This document shows, in pieces, positions 1 to 7,840 of a stretch of 34,455 nt of DNA. The first letter of the stretch is position 1; each line of letters starts with the position of its first letter. The notes below the pieces were generated by a model. That model saw only the letters and a list, made by a program, of their open reading frames with translations. It was not told where the DNA came from and ran no database searches. The stretch covers positions 1-34,455 of the forward strand of contig NZ_JAFMYV010000020.1 in assembly GCF_017353185.1 (NCBI RefSeq), in the 5' to 3' direction. The stretch comes from Fibrella rubiginis (GTDB lineage Bacteria > Bacteroidota > Bacteroidia > Cytophagales > Spirosomataceae). The position numbers and the translations under genes are program-made.

Positions 1-42
1 GAAGGCGCTGAAGGCCGCTTCTTGATTTATAACGAGGCTACC

Positions 43-948
43 TCAGGACGGCCAGGTCACGTATTTCTGCCAGTTATGCTGCTCTTTGAAACCCAACACC
101 TCCCGGATTTTCCGGTTGGAAAACAAGGCTTCATGTTCTCCTAACTCGCGGACGATGGGCACATTGGGGAAAAACCTTGCTGCCAGTTCTTTGCTCGGAA
201 TAACGGCTCCATTTTGGTCGTTGCCCGCGTTGAAAATCTGGAAGCCGAGGCCATCTTTTTGCAGGCACAAATCCACAATCTGGCCTAGGTCACGCGCATC
301 GATGTAACAGAATGCATTCCGACGGCGCACTTCGGGGTGGGCAAAATAATGGGAAAACAGTTCAGCGTATTCGTGCGGCTCAATCACATTGCCGATGCGC
401 AGGGCATAGATATCAGCACCCGACCGCCGCTGGAAGCTACGTGCCGTTTTTTCATTTACCACCTTCGATAAACCGTAGCTATCCATCGGGTCAACGTCAT
501 AATCCTCTTCCAATGGCAACACGTGCGGGTCGGTTTGTCCGTCTGAAAAGCAGATACCATAGGTGGTCTCTGATGAGGCAATAATGACCTTCCGGATGCC
601 CAGTTTAACGGCTGCTTCGATCACGTGGTACGTACCCATGGCGTTGATTCGAAACGTTTCATTGTCAGGTTTGAGTAAGATCCGGGGCACAGCGGCAAAG
701 TGGACTACGGCATCAAATGTAGGTACGCCATGGCCGGGTTCCAGTTCGTCTAAGCCGACATATGAACTCATGGCATTAAACACTTGTCCGGATTCTGTGA
801 TGTCAGCAACCAGATTGTCTACCCCTGGGTGATCGAGCGGCGTCAGGTCTACATTCAACACCCGATGCCCCTGGTCGAGGAGATAAGGCACAACGTGCCT
901 GCCCGCTTTCCCCGATCCCCCCGTAAAAAATATCCGCTGTTTAGCCAT
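43..948 (-). CDS. NAD(P)-dependent epimerase/dehydratase (extended SDR)
   Basis: This 301-residue protein is an extended short-chain dehydrogenase/reductase, probably cytosolic and acting on a sugar, sugar acid or nucleotide sugar. The N-terminus has the Rossmann dinucleotide-binding motif TGGSGKAG at about residues 9-16. An acidic residue after the second strand (NVDLTP) suggests NAD. The catalytic YGLSK (YxxxK) lies near residue 160, with the upstream serine in the ASSETTYG stretch. The length is usual for the UDP-glucose epimerase/uronate dehydrogenase superfamily. The ATG start directly precedes the Rossmann strand. It is divergent from the S41 protease gene. The family is clear; the substrate is not, and the end of the window hides any downstream operon partner. 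Confidence 0.85.
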   Translation of the reverse strand: MAKQRIFFTGGSGKAGRHVVPYLLDQGHRVLNVDLTPLDHPGVDNLVADITESGQVFNAMSSYVGLDELEPGHGVPTFDAVVHFAAVPRILLKPDNETFRINAMGTYHVIEAAVKLGIRKVIIASSETTYGICFSDGQTDPHVLPLEEDYDVDPMDSYGLSKVVNEKTARSFQRRSGADIYALRIGNVIEPHEYAELFSHYFAHPEVRRRNAFCYIDARDLGQIVDLCLQKDGLGFQIFNAGNDQNGAVIPSKELAARFFPNVPIVRELGEHEALFSNRKIREVLGFKEQHNWQKYVTWPS

Positions 949-1246
949 GTGATCTGCTGATTGATATGGAGTGATTGGCTATGGTGTAATGCTGACTGGT
1001 GTGGTGTTGGCTTCGCACATGTGTTGCTGTAATCTCCACCCAAAGAACAGGCAACACCTATAGCTCACCGCTCGTTTGGGGTATAAGAGCAGAAGCGCCC
1101 TTTGTGTTTTGTTGATTGACGTTACGCCGTAGCAGTATAGTCGTAGGTAACTAACAAAAAAGCGTGCCCTGTCAGGCCCTTTCCAAACAATATTCTACAG
1201 AAATAGTGTTACGCCTACATAGACAGCAACCTGATGAGTAAAACGT
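949..1246. promoter_or_regulatory. Divergent intergenic region, epimerase / S41 protease
   Basis: These 298 bases separate two divergently transcribed genes and must hold both promoters. I could not pick a convincing Bacteroidota TTTG-N19-TAnnTTTG promoter on either strand, and I see no long inverted repeat, RNA gene or credible small ORF here. Confidence 0.4.
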
Positions 1247-2947
1247 ATGGAAAGCAAGCAGATACAACCGGAAAAAGAACAAATTCAGAACGACCGGACC
1301 ACTATCCGGCTACCGATGCTCCTGGGCCTCACGCTGGCGGGCGGGGTGCTGCTGGGCGCGTCGTTTTTTGGCGGCACAAAAGGCCTTAACAACATTGGCC
1401 GGGGCTACAGCAAGTACAAAGAAATCCTGCAACTGATTGAAAACAACTATGTTGACTCGGTTGATACCGACGACCTAGTTGACTTTTCGATCACCAAGAT
1501 GCTGGAGAAACTCGACCCCCACACGGCCTACCTAAACCCCGTAGATGCGGTAGCGGCCCGGTCGCAACTGGAGGGCGGATTTGATGGCATCGGCGTGGAA
1601 TTCAATATCTACAAAGACACCGTTTACGTGGTTACGCCCCTGGCGGGTGGTCCATCGGAAACGGCGGGCATCCAGAGCGGCGACAAGATTTTGAAGGTCG
1701 ATGAAACACCGCTGACGGGCAAGAACGTCGACAACAGTACGGTCTATAAAGCCATGCGTGGCAAACGCGGAACGGACGTGCGGCTCACGATCTTGTCGAA
1801 AGGGCAACAGCAACCGCGGCAGATTACCCTCACCCGCGACCGTATCCCCACCTACGCCGTTGATGCGGCCTACATGGTGGATGGCGAGACGGGGTATCTG
1901 AAAGTAAATCGGTTCTCCGATTCGGCGTTTGAAGAATTCCGCACGGCGTTGAACGCGCTGAAGCAGCAGGGCATGAAGCAACTGGTGCTCGATTTACGCA
2001 ACAACCCCGGCGGCTACCTCGACCGCGCCACCAACATGGCCGATGAGTTTATCGATGGCAACAAACTGCTGGTATACACCGACGGAAAAGATGACCGCTA
2101 CGACCGCAAATATTTCGCCAAAACAGCCGGGCAGTTTGAAGACGGTGCCCTGATTGTGCTCATCGACGAAGGCAGCGCGTCGGCGTCGGAGATTCTGGCG
2201 GGGGCGCTACAAGACCACGACCGGGGCTATATCGTGGGGCGTCGTTCATTTGGTAAAGGCCTTGTTCAGATGCCCGTGCAACTCTCTGACGGCTCAGAAC
2301 TGCGGCTGACGATCTCGCGCTACTACACGCCCGCCGGTCGTAGCATTCAGAAACCGTATGTGCCGGGGCAGGAAGGCGACTACGAAAAGGAACTGGATCT
2401 GCGCTCGAAACGCGGTGAATACTACATCGCCGACAGCATCAAGAACGACCCCAAGAAGGTATTCAAAACCGACAAGGGCCGGACGGTCTATGGCGGTGGG
2501 GGTATCACGCCCGACTATTTCGTGCCGCGTGATTCGAGCTGGCAGACGGCGTATCTGGGTAAGCTCTACGCCAAGAACATCATCCGCGAATACGCCCTGG
2601 AATACGCCAACGACAACCGCAAACGACTCGAAAAACTGCCCTTTGCTGAGTTCGACAAGGCCGTAAACCTAACCGACGACCAGCTGAGTGCGATGACCAA
2701 GCAGGCTACGGCCGAGGGGGTTACGTATAATGCCGCCGAGTTCAACCGGTCTAAAGATTACATCCGCACACAGACGAAAGCACTCATTGCCCGCTACATT
2801 TTCCAGAAGAGCAACCGGGCCGGGCAGAACAACGAGTTCTACCGCATCGCCAACACATCAGACAATACCTACACCAAAGCCCTGTCTCTCTTCGACAAAG
2901 CCCGGCAACTGGAGTTCGGGCCGAAACAGGTGGGAATGAAGAAATAA
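1247..2947 (+). CDS. S41 family carboxy-terminal processing protease (CtpA-like)
   Basis: This is a 566-residue membrane-anchored periplasmic serine protease. A hydrophobic segment at about residues 22-42 should act as an uncleaved anchor or signal. A PDZ domain follows (about 110-185; GIGVEF, GGPSETAGI, GDKIL), then the S41 core (about 200-390). The catalytic serine is Ser312 in EGSASASEI and the general-base lysine is Lys337 in FGKG. They are 25 residues apart, as in E. coli Prc (Ser430/Lys455). About 150 C-terminal residues are rich in charged helices. The family trims C-termini of envelope proteins and is often involved in stress or envelope turnover. A second S41 protease of a different subtype lies at 21121-23220. 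Family assignment is firm; the targets are unknown. Confidence 0.93.
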   Translation: MESKQIQPEKEQIQNDRTTIRLPMLLGLTLAGGVLLGASFFGGTKGLNNIGRGYSKYKEILQLIENNYVDSVDTDDLVDFSITKMLEKLDPHTAYLNPVDAVAARSQLEGGFDGIGVEFNIYKDTVYVVTPLAGGPSETAGIQSGDKILKVDETPLTGKNVDNSTVYKAMRGKRGTDVRLTILSKGQQQPRQITLTRDRIPTYAVDAAYMVDGETGYLKVNRFSDSAFEEFRTALNALKQQGMKQLVLDLRNNPGGYLDRATNMADEFIDGNKLLVYTDGKDDRYDRKYFAKTAGQFEDGALIVLIDEGSASASEILAGALQDHDRGYIVGRRSFGKGLVQMPVQLSDGSELRLTISRYYTPAGRSIQKPYVPGQEGDYEKELDLRSKRGEYYIADSIKNDPKKVFKTDKGRTVYGGGGITPDYFVPRDSSWQTAYLGKLYAKNIIREYALEYANDNRKRLEKLPFAEFDKAVNLTDDQLSAMTKQATAEGVTYNAAEFNRSKDYIRTQTKALIARYIFQKSNRAGQNNEFYRIANTSDNTYTKALSLFDKARQLEFGPKQVGMKK

Positions 2948-2949
2948 AT

Positions 2950-3050
2950 TTGGGATTTCGGATTGCGGATTTCGGATTGTTGCTTACGCATGGGTTTGCG
3001 CTGGCGTCAGCAACAATCCGAAATCCCAAATCCCCAATCCAAAATCCTTT
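2950..3050. repeat. Intergenic inverted repeat, family A copy 1
   Basis: The core arms are 2967-2989 and 3004-3026 (23 nt, one mismatch, 14-nt loop). The flanks 2950-2966 and 3027-3048 are related GGATT-type repeats that pair only in part. The region begins within a few bases of the S41 stop codon. No T-run follows the stem, so it is not a standard terminator. It shares its stem tip (TTGCTTACGC) and loop (TTTGC-CTGGCGT) with the element at 12683-12788. Confidence 0.85.
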
Positions 3051-3108
3051 AAACATTCCTCCCTCCCGCACAGTAGATACCGTAGTACGCACTCAACGCG
3101 AAACGGAT

Positions 3109-4467
3109 ATGCTGCATTTCGATAAATTATCGCTGAATATACCCGACACCGACAAGCCTCGTGTGGTCGTAATTGGGGGAGGATTTGGAGGTGTCAACCT
3201 GGTTAAAGGCCTGAAAGGCAAAGGCTTCCAGGTGATCATGTTCGATAAGCAGAATTACCACGGCTTTTGGCCACTGCTGTATCAGGTGGCCACCGCGGGT
3301 CTGGAACCCGACGCCATTGCCGAACCGATTCGTAAACTTTTCGACGAATACGAAGACTTTCACTTCCGCCTTGTACGCGTTACCGGTGTCGATCCGGCCC
3401 GGAAAGTGGTCAAGACGCTCATCGGCGAAATCACCTACGATCACCTGGTCATTGCCACGGGGTCGAAGTCGAACTATTTCGGTAACGACCAGATCAAGAA
3501 CAATTCGTTTCCGCTCAAGAGCATCCCCGACGCCCTGAACCTGCGCAGTCAGCTGCTGCAATCGTTTGAGCAGGCCAGTATTATCAAAGACCCGGAAACC
3601 CGGCAAAGCCTGCTCAACTTCGTCATTGTGGGCGGTGGACCAACGGGGGTAGAATTGGCCGGTTCGCTTGCCGAGATGCGCAAGCACGTGCTGCCCAACG
3701 ACTACCCCGGCCTGGATTTCAGCAAGATGAACATCTACCTGGTTGAAGGAGTAGACCGCGTACTACCGCCCATGTCACCCGAATCGGCAGAAACTACGCA
3801 GGGCTATCTGGATAAGTTAGGTGTGATTACGAAAGTAAAGACCCTGGTTAGCTCGTATGATGGTGAGGTGGTTACGTTCAAATCGGGTGAACAGATTCGT
3901 ACGCAGACTCTCATCTGGGCAGCGGGCGTGGCCGGAGCCACTATCGACGGTATGCCGGCCGAGTCGGTAGACAAAGGCCGCTATATTGTGGACCTGTATA
4001 ACCGCGTGAAAGGCACCGACGGGATTTATGCCATCGGCGATATTGCTTTCATGGCGTCGGAAAAATGGCCGAAAGGGCACCCCGGCGTGGCGCAGCCCGC
4101 CATTCAGCAGGGCGAACACCTGGCTACTAACCTCACACTACTGCACCGGGGTGGCGAACTTCGCCCATTCGAGTATTTCGACAAAGGATCACTGGCTATT
4201 GTAGGTCGCAACCGCGCCGTAGCCGACTTACCCAAAAACCTGCACCTGAGCGGGTTCATTGCCTGGATGGCCTGGCTGTTTGTGCACATCTGGTATTTGG
4301 TGGGCTTCCGCAGCAAACTCGTAGTGATGAGCAACTGGATATACCGCCTCTTTACCTACGACCGGGGCACGCGCTTGATCATCCGCCCCTTTGTGCGCAA
4401 AGACGACAAAGACGGTCAGGATTTTGCCCTCAGCAATACGGGGCAGGTAGTGACAGACAATCCGTAA
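3109..4467 (+). CDS. ndh: Type II NADH:quinone dehydrogenase (NDH-2)
   Basis: This 452-residue flavoprotein should transfer electrons from NADH to quinone at the inner membrane without pumping protons. The FAD site GGGFGG lies at residues 23-28 after the strand RVVVI, and the NADH site VGGGPTGVELAG is near residue 175. The second FAD motif, YAIGDIAFM, is near residue 310. The amphipathic/hydrophobic C-terminal part (GFIAWMAWLFVHIWYLVGF, about residues 385-403) fits the membrane-attachment region of the family. I chose the ATG at 3109. The frame stays open back to a TTG at 2950, but that stretch is the inverted repeat and reads as low-complexity peptide. The gene converges on the - strand gene at 4483 with only 15 bases between them. 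Confidence 0.9.
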   Translation: MLHFDKLSLNIPDTDKPRVVVIGGGFGGVNLVKGLKGKGFQVIMFDKQNYHGFWPLLYQVATAGLEPDAIAEPIRKLFDEYEDFHFRLVRVTGVDPARKVVKTLIGEITYDHLVIATGSKSNYFGNDQIKNNSFPLKSIPDALNLRSQLLQSFEQASIIKDPETRQSLLNFVIVGGGPTGVELAGSLAEMRKHVLPNDYPGLDFSKMNIYLVEGVDRVLPPMSPESAETTQGYLDKLGVITKVKTLVSSYDGEVVTFKSGEQIRTQTLIWAAGVAGATIDGMPAESVDKGRYIVDLYNRVKGTDGIYAIGDIAFMASEKWPKGHPGVAQPAIQQGEHLATNLTLLHRGGELRPFEYFDKGSLAIVGRNRAVADLPKNLHLSGFIAWMAWLFVHIWYLVGFRSKLVVMSNWIYRLFTYDRGTRLIIRPFVRKDDKDGQDFALSNTGQVVTDNP

Positions 4468-4482
4468 ACTGCCTGCCGTACT

Positions 4483-4998
4483 TTACTGCATACTGTTTAC
4501 GCGTTCCAGGTAAAACCGCAAACCCGCAAAGCCAACGAGCAGAATGCCTGACACCCAGGCCGCCCCGCCCCAGCTGACGTAAATCCATTCGCCACGCTGA
4601 ACGGCATTGAGCACAGCCAACACCAGCAACACAATGCCAACGGTCATAACAATGGCGTTGATCAGGGCTGAGTTATAGGTCTTGCGCAGGTCGTAGGCAC
4701 CATAGGCGCGGTTGCGGTGCGCAAACACAATATCATCTAAATCAGGCTGTTGGGTGGCACTCTCATTTTCCATCACCAGCGTGTCGTAGTGCTTTTCTCG
4801 GAGGTAGCGAACGGGGCTGTTGTCGGCCTCCAGTTCTACTTTGTCGACTGCCGAGGCAAACGGCAGGCCAATCCACATGTAATGTTCCACTTCCTGCGCC
4901 ATTAGGGGCAACAGTGCGCTGGCCTGCGTGGGCGTAGCTCCGGACCGGTATAGACAGGCACGGAGGTAGTCAAGTTGCTGATTAGTAAGGGTTTTCAT
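4483..4998 (-). CDS. Small membrane protein with a TonB-N-terminus-like AYGAYxLRK motif
   Basis: I do not recognise this 171-residue protein as a whole. Residues 1-80 are soluble and helical, with LTNQQLDYLRACL at the start. Residues 88-109 (DDIVFAHRNRAYGAYDLRK and following) closely resemble the cytoplasmic N-terminus of Bacteroidota TonB energy transducers, which usually reads FxxRNxAYGAYxLRKxY just before the first membrane helix. Two predicted membrane helices follow at about 113-133 and 143-163, and the protein ends there. There is no proline-rich periplasmic spacer and no TonB C-terminal domain. It is a single gene, convergent with ndh and divergent from the S46 peptidase. It may be a cytoplasmic-membrane accessory protein sharing a TonB-type docking motif; the function is unknown. 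Confidence 0.75.
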   Translation of the reverse strand: MKTLTNQQLDYLRACLYRSGATPTQASALLPLMAQEVEHYMWIGLPFASAVDKVELEADNSPVRYLREKHYDTLVMENESATQQPDLDDIVFAHRNRAYGAYDLRKTYNSALINAIVMTVGIVLLVLAVLNAVQRGEWIYVSWGGAAWVSGILLVGFAGLRFYLERVNSMQ

Positions 4999-5234
4999 AG
5001 CGGTATCTGTCTGCCGAAATACACCGTTTCAGGCTGGATGACTGAATTGATAAAATTCCACACACAAGATACTGGATTCTGATTAGTGGTGTGTGGGTTT
5101 GGTGGCTTCTTCTAAAGCCTCAGGCGAAGCCTCGCGTTAGCCCCTGGAACGGAGTCGCTAAATCAAACACGCGGGAACAGCTTATCCAGCCCCAATTTTG
5201 TAGGTTTACCCAACTAATTTATTTCACTATTTCC

Positions 5235-7343
5235 ATGCATAACCCCGTCCGCACCACTAGCCTGCTGCTGCTTAGTTTCATTACCCACTTTGCCCTTCAG
5301 GCCCAGCCTGCCCCCCGCCCCACGCCCGCCGACACCGTGCAGGCCGGGCCGTATGATATGGGCAAGATGTGGACGTTTGATAATCCACCGACGGACTATT
5401 TCAAGAAAACATACGGCTTTGCGCCCGACGCCCACTGGTTTGACGAAGCCCGGCTGGCGTCGCTGCGGTTTGCAGATTACTGCTCGGCCTCGTTTGTGTC
5501 GGCCAATGGGCTGGTGATGACCAACCACCACTGCGCCCGTGAATCGGGAACGGGGGTGGCGCGGAAAGGCGAAAACCTCAACGCCACCGGTTTTTTTGCC
5601 AAAACATCCGCCGAAGAGCGCCCCGTAGATGGCCTGTTTGTGGATCAGCTCGTGAAGCTGGAAGACATTACCAAACAGGTACAGGAGGCCGTGACTGCCG
5701 CCGGTGCCGATGAGGCCGCGCAGGTGGCTGCCCGCGAAAAAATCTTCGGTGCCATCAAGATCGATTATACCAACAAGCCCGGCTGGCAGGGGCTTGAACT
5801 GCAAACAATTACGTTCTATAACGGCGGAAAATATGCTCTCTATGGCTTCAAACGCTATACCGACGTGCGGCTGGTATTTATGCCTGAACTGCAACTCGGC
5901 TTTTTTGGCGGTGATCCAGATAACTTCACCTACCCCCGCTACGCCCTCGACTGCTCTTTTTTTCGGGTCTACGACAAAGGTAAACCGCTGAAAACAACCC
6001 ATTTTTTCAAGTTCAACCCCAACGGCATCCGCGAGGGCGAACCCACCTTTGTGACGGGTAATCCCGGCAGCACCGAGCGCCTGAAAACAGTGGCCGAACT
6101 GGAGTTTGACCGCGATCTGAAACTGCCTCAGCTGCTGACCCTGCTGCGCAGCCGGTCCAGCGCCCTGCAGACCTACAACGTCAAGGCGAAAAATGATTCG
6201 GTGCTCAACGAGATTTTCGGACTGGAAAACAGCATTAAAGCCTACAAAGGCCAGCTCGACGGTCTCCGCGATCCGTATCTTCTGGCCCGTAAAGCGGCGT
6301 TCGAGAAACAGTTCAAGGCCGATGCGCAGAAGAAAGGGGGTTCAGTATCGCTCTGGACTGACATTGCCGCTACGGTAAGCCAACAGCAGACTACGTTCAA
6401 TGACTACACTTACTTCGCGCCCAACCCCTTGTCTACCGGCGAGACCCTAACAGCGGCACTAACGCTGGGGCTACTGACCGAGGCCGCCGCCCAGAATCCC
6501 CGCGTGATGCAACAGGCCTCGGCCATGCTCGATGAAGTACCCAAACCCAAAAGCCGGGCGCTGGAAGAAGCTTACCTGACGGCGCACCTGACCGAGGTCC
6601 AATCGGCGTTGGGCAATGATGATCCTTACGTAAAAGCCGCTCTCACCGGCCCCAATGGCCTACGCACCCCACGCGAGGCGGCGGCATACCTGCTGGCCAA
6701 CTCAAAAATTGGGAGCCGTCTGGTTCAGGAAGGGCTTATTGCCAAGGGCGTAGAAGCCTTAACCTCATCTACCGATCCTCTACTGGTGCTGGGCCGGATT
6801 GGGGGAAAACGCTTTCTGGTGGCCAACGAGCAGGTGCGCCAAAGCACGGCCCGGCAGGAGGTGCTGCGCAGTCAACTGGGCCGCTTGCTGTTTGCCACCT
6901 ACGGCACGACCATCCCACCCGATGCCACGTTTTCGCTCCGCATCAACGACGGTGTGGTGAAGGGCTATCCCTACAATGGCACCGTGGCCCCGGTTTTCAC
7001 CACTTTCGCAGGCCTGTATGACCGTAGCTATTCATTTAGCGGCAAGGCCCCCTGGAACCTGCCCGCCCGCTGGGCCAACCCACCCGCCGAACTCTTGAAA
7101 CAACCCATGTGCTTTATCTCAACGAATGATATCATCGGCGGTAATTCGGGCAGCCCGATGATCAATAAAAACCGGGAGGCGGTGGGCCTGGTCTTCGATG
7201 GTAACATGGAGAGTTTGCCCGGCGCGTTCATCTTTGTGCCCGACGCCAACCGGGCCATTTCGGTCCATGCTGGAGGTATTGCTGCCGCCCTCCGCTACAT
7301 CTATAAAGCCGACCGACTGCTGACAGAATTACTGTCAAAATAA
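5235..7343 (+). CDS. S46 family dipeptidyl peptidase (DPP7-like)
   Basis: This 702-residue secreted serine exopeptidase should remove dipeptides from the N-termini of oligopeptides in the periplasm. Residues 1-23 form a signal peptide. The charge relay is visible: the histidine in TNHHCA (98/99), Asp239 in ALDCSFF and the nucleophile Ser638 in GGNSGSP. In the S46 family the residue 18 positions after the serine separates DPP11 (Arg, acidic P1) from DPP7 (Gly, hydrophobic P1). Here it is Gly656 in FDGNME, which predicts DPP7-like specificity. The ATG at 5235 gives a proper signal peptide; the frame extends upstream to 5091, but that extension reads as non-coding. No operon partner is visible. 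Confidence 0.93.
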   Translation: MHNPVRTTSLLLLSFITHFALQAQPAPRPTPADTVQAGPYDMGKMWTFDNPPTDYFKKTYGFAPDAHWFDEARLASLRFADYCSASFVSANGLVMTNHHCARESGTGVARKGENLNATGFFAKTSAEERPVDGLFVDQLVKLEDITKQVQEAVTAAGADEAAQVAAREKIFGAIKIDYTNKPGWQGLELQTITFYNGGKYALYGFKRYTDVRLVFMPELQLGFFGGDPDNFTYPRYALDCSFFRVYDKGKPLKTTHFFKFNPNGIREGEPTFVTGNPGSTERLKTVAELEFDRDLKLPQLLTLLRSRSSALQTYNVKAKNDSVLNEIFGLENSIKAYKGQLDGLRDPYLLARKAAFEKQFKADAQKKGGSVSLWTDIAATVSQQQTTFNDYTYFAPNPLSTGETLTAALTLGLLTEAAAQNPRVMQQASAMLDEVPKPKSRALEEAYLTAHLTEVQSALGNDDPYVKAALTGPNGLRTPREAAAYLLANSKIGSRLVQEGLIAKGVEALTSSTDPLLVLGRIGGKRFLVANEQVRQSTARQEVLRSQLGRLLFATYGTTIPPDATFSLRINDGVVKGYPYNGTVAPVFTTFAGLYDRSYSFSGKAPWNLPARWANPPAELLKQPMCFISTNDIIGGNSGSPMINKNREAVGLVFDGNMESLPGAFIFVPDANRAISVHAGGIAAALRYIYKADRLLTELLSK

Positions 7344-7840
7344 GTAAACAATTTTTTCGATCCACCTAATCTTAAGATATAATCTGACCGTTTCTTCAAG
7401 CGAAATAGCTAAACAGAAATAACCAGATTCTATCCTAAGACAGGCTGGTAATTTAGCACATGTAGAGATATACCCAAGGTTACCATTGAAAGCCACACAA
7501 AACAACCTTATATATCGCGTCTCTATATCCGTATGCCTTTGTATAACAGTTGTTTACGACCAATATTCAGCATAAAGTCTATAGTTACAAATACTTATAT
7601 TGTTCAATTTCTCTCTCATCTACATCAATTTAAAATTCTTTTATTAAATTTTTTACTAAGTAGCCTATCGTACTTATACTTATTACCATTCCATTTCTTT
7701 GTTTTACCAAATTTATTAATCCAAAAATATAAGCTATCAGTCAAAGTAGATTTAAAGAACAGGCTAATTATGGAAGTGAGTTGCTTTTAATGAGCTGTTA
7801 ATTTTTACTTCTAAACAACCCGCTCAACGGGAAAAAATTT
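7344..7840. promoter_or_regulatory. A+T-rich intergenic region upstream of susC
   Basis: These 497 bases are clearly richer in A+T than the flanking genes, roughly three quarters A+T by eye in 7560-7760. They probably contain the susC promoter and leader. An 85-codon ORF at 7533-7790 is hydrophobic, compositionally biased and unrecognisable, so I do not call it. I see no inverted repeat or rRNA/tRNA gene here. Confidence 0.5.

Noticed and set aside
1..42. Open + strand frame at the left edge as the end of an upstream gene
   Set aside because: The frame continues into the antisense of the epimerase for only a short way and shows nothing recognisable; too little sequence to call.
2950..3108. 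N-terminal extension of ndh from a TTG start
   Set aside because: It translates the inverted repeat, and the flavoprotein begins normally at the ATG at 3109.
5214..6002. 262-codon - strand ORF antisense to the S46 peptidase
   Set aside because: Shadow of a gene with catalytic His and Asp in this stretch; no domain recognisable.
7533..7790. 85-codon ORF upstream of susC
   Set aside because: Strongly A+T-driven composition (Leu, Phe, Ile, Ser, Tyr), no domain, no plausible partner; likely chance in an A+T-rich gap.
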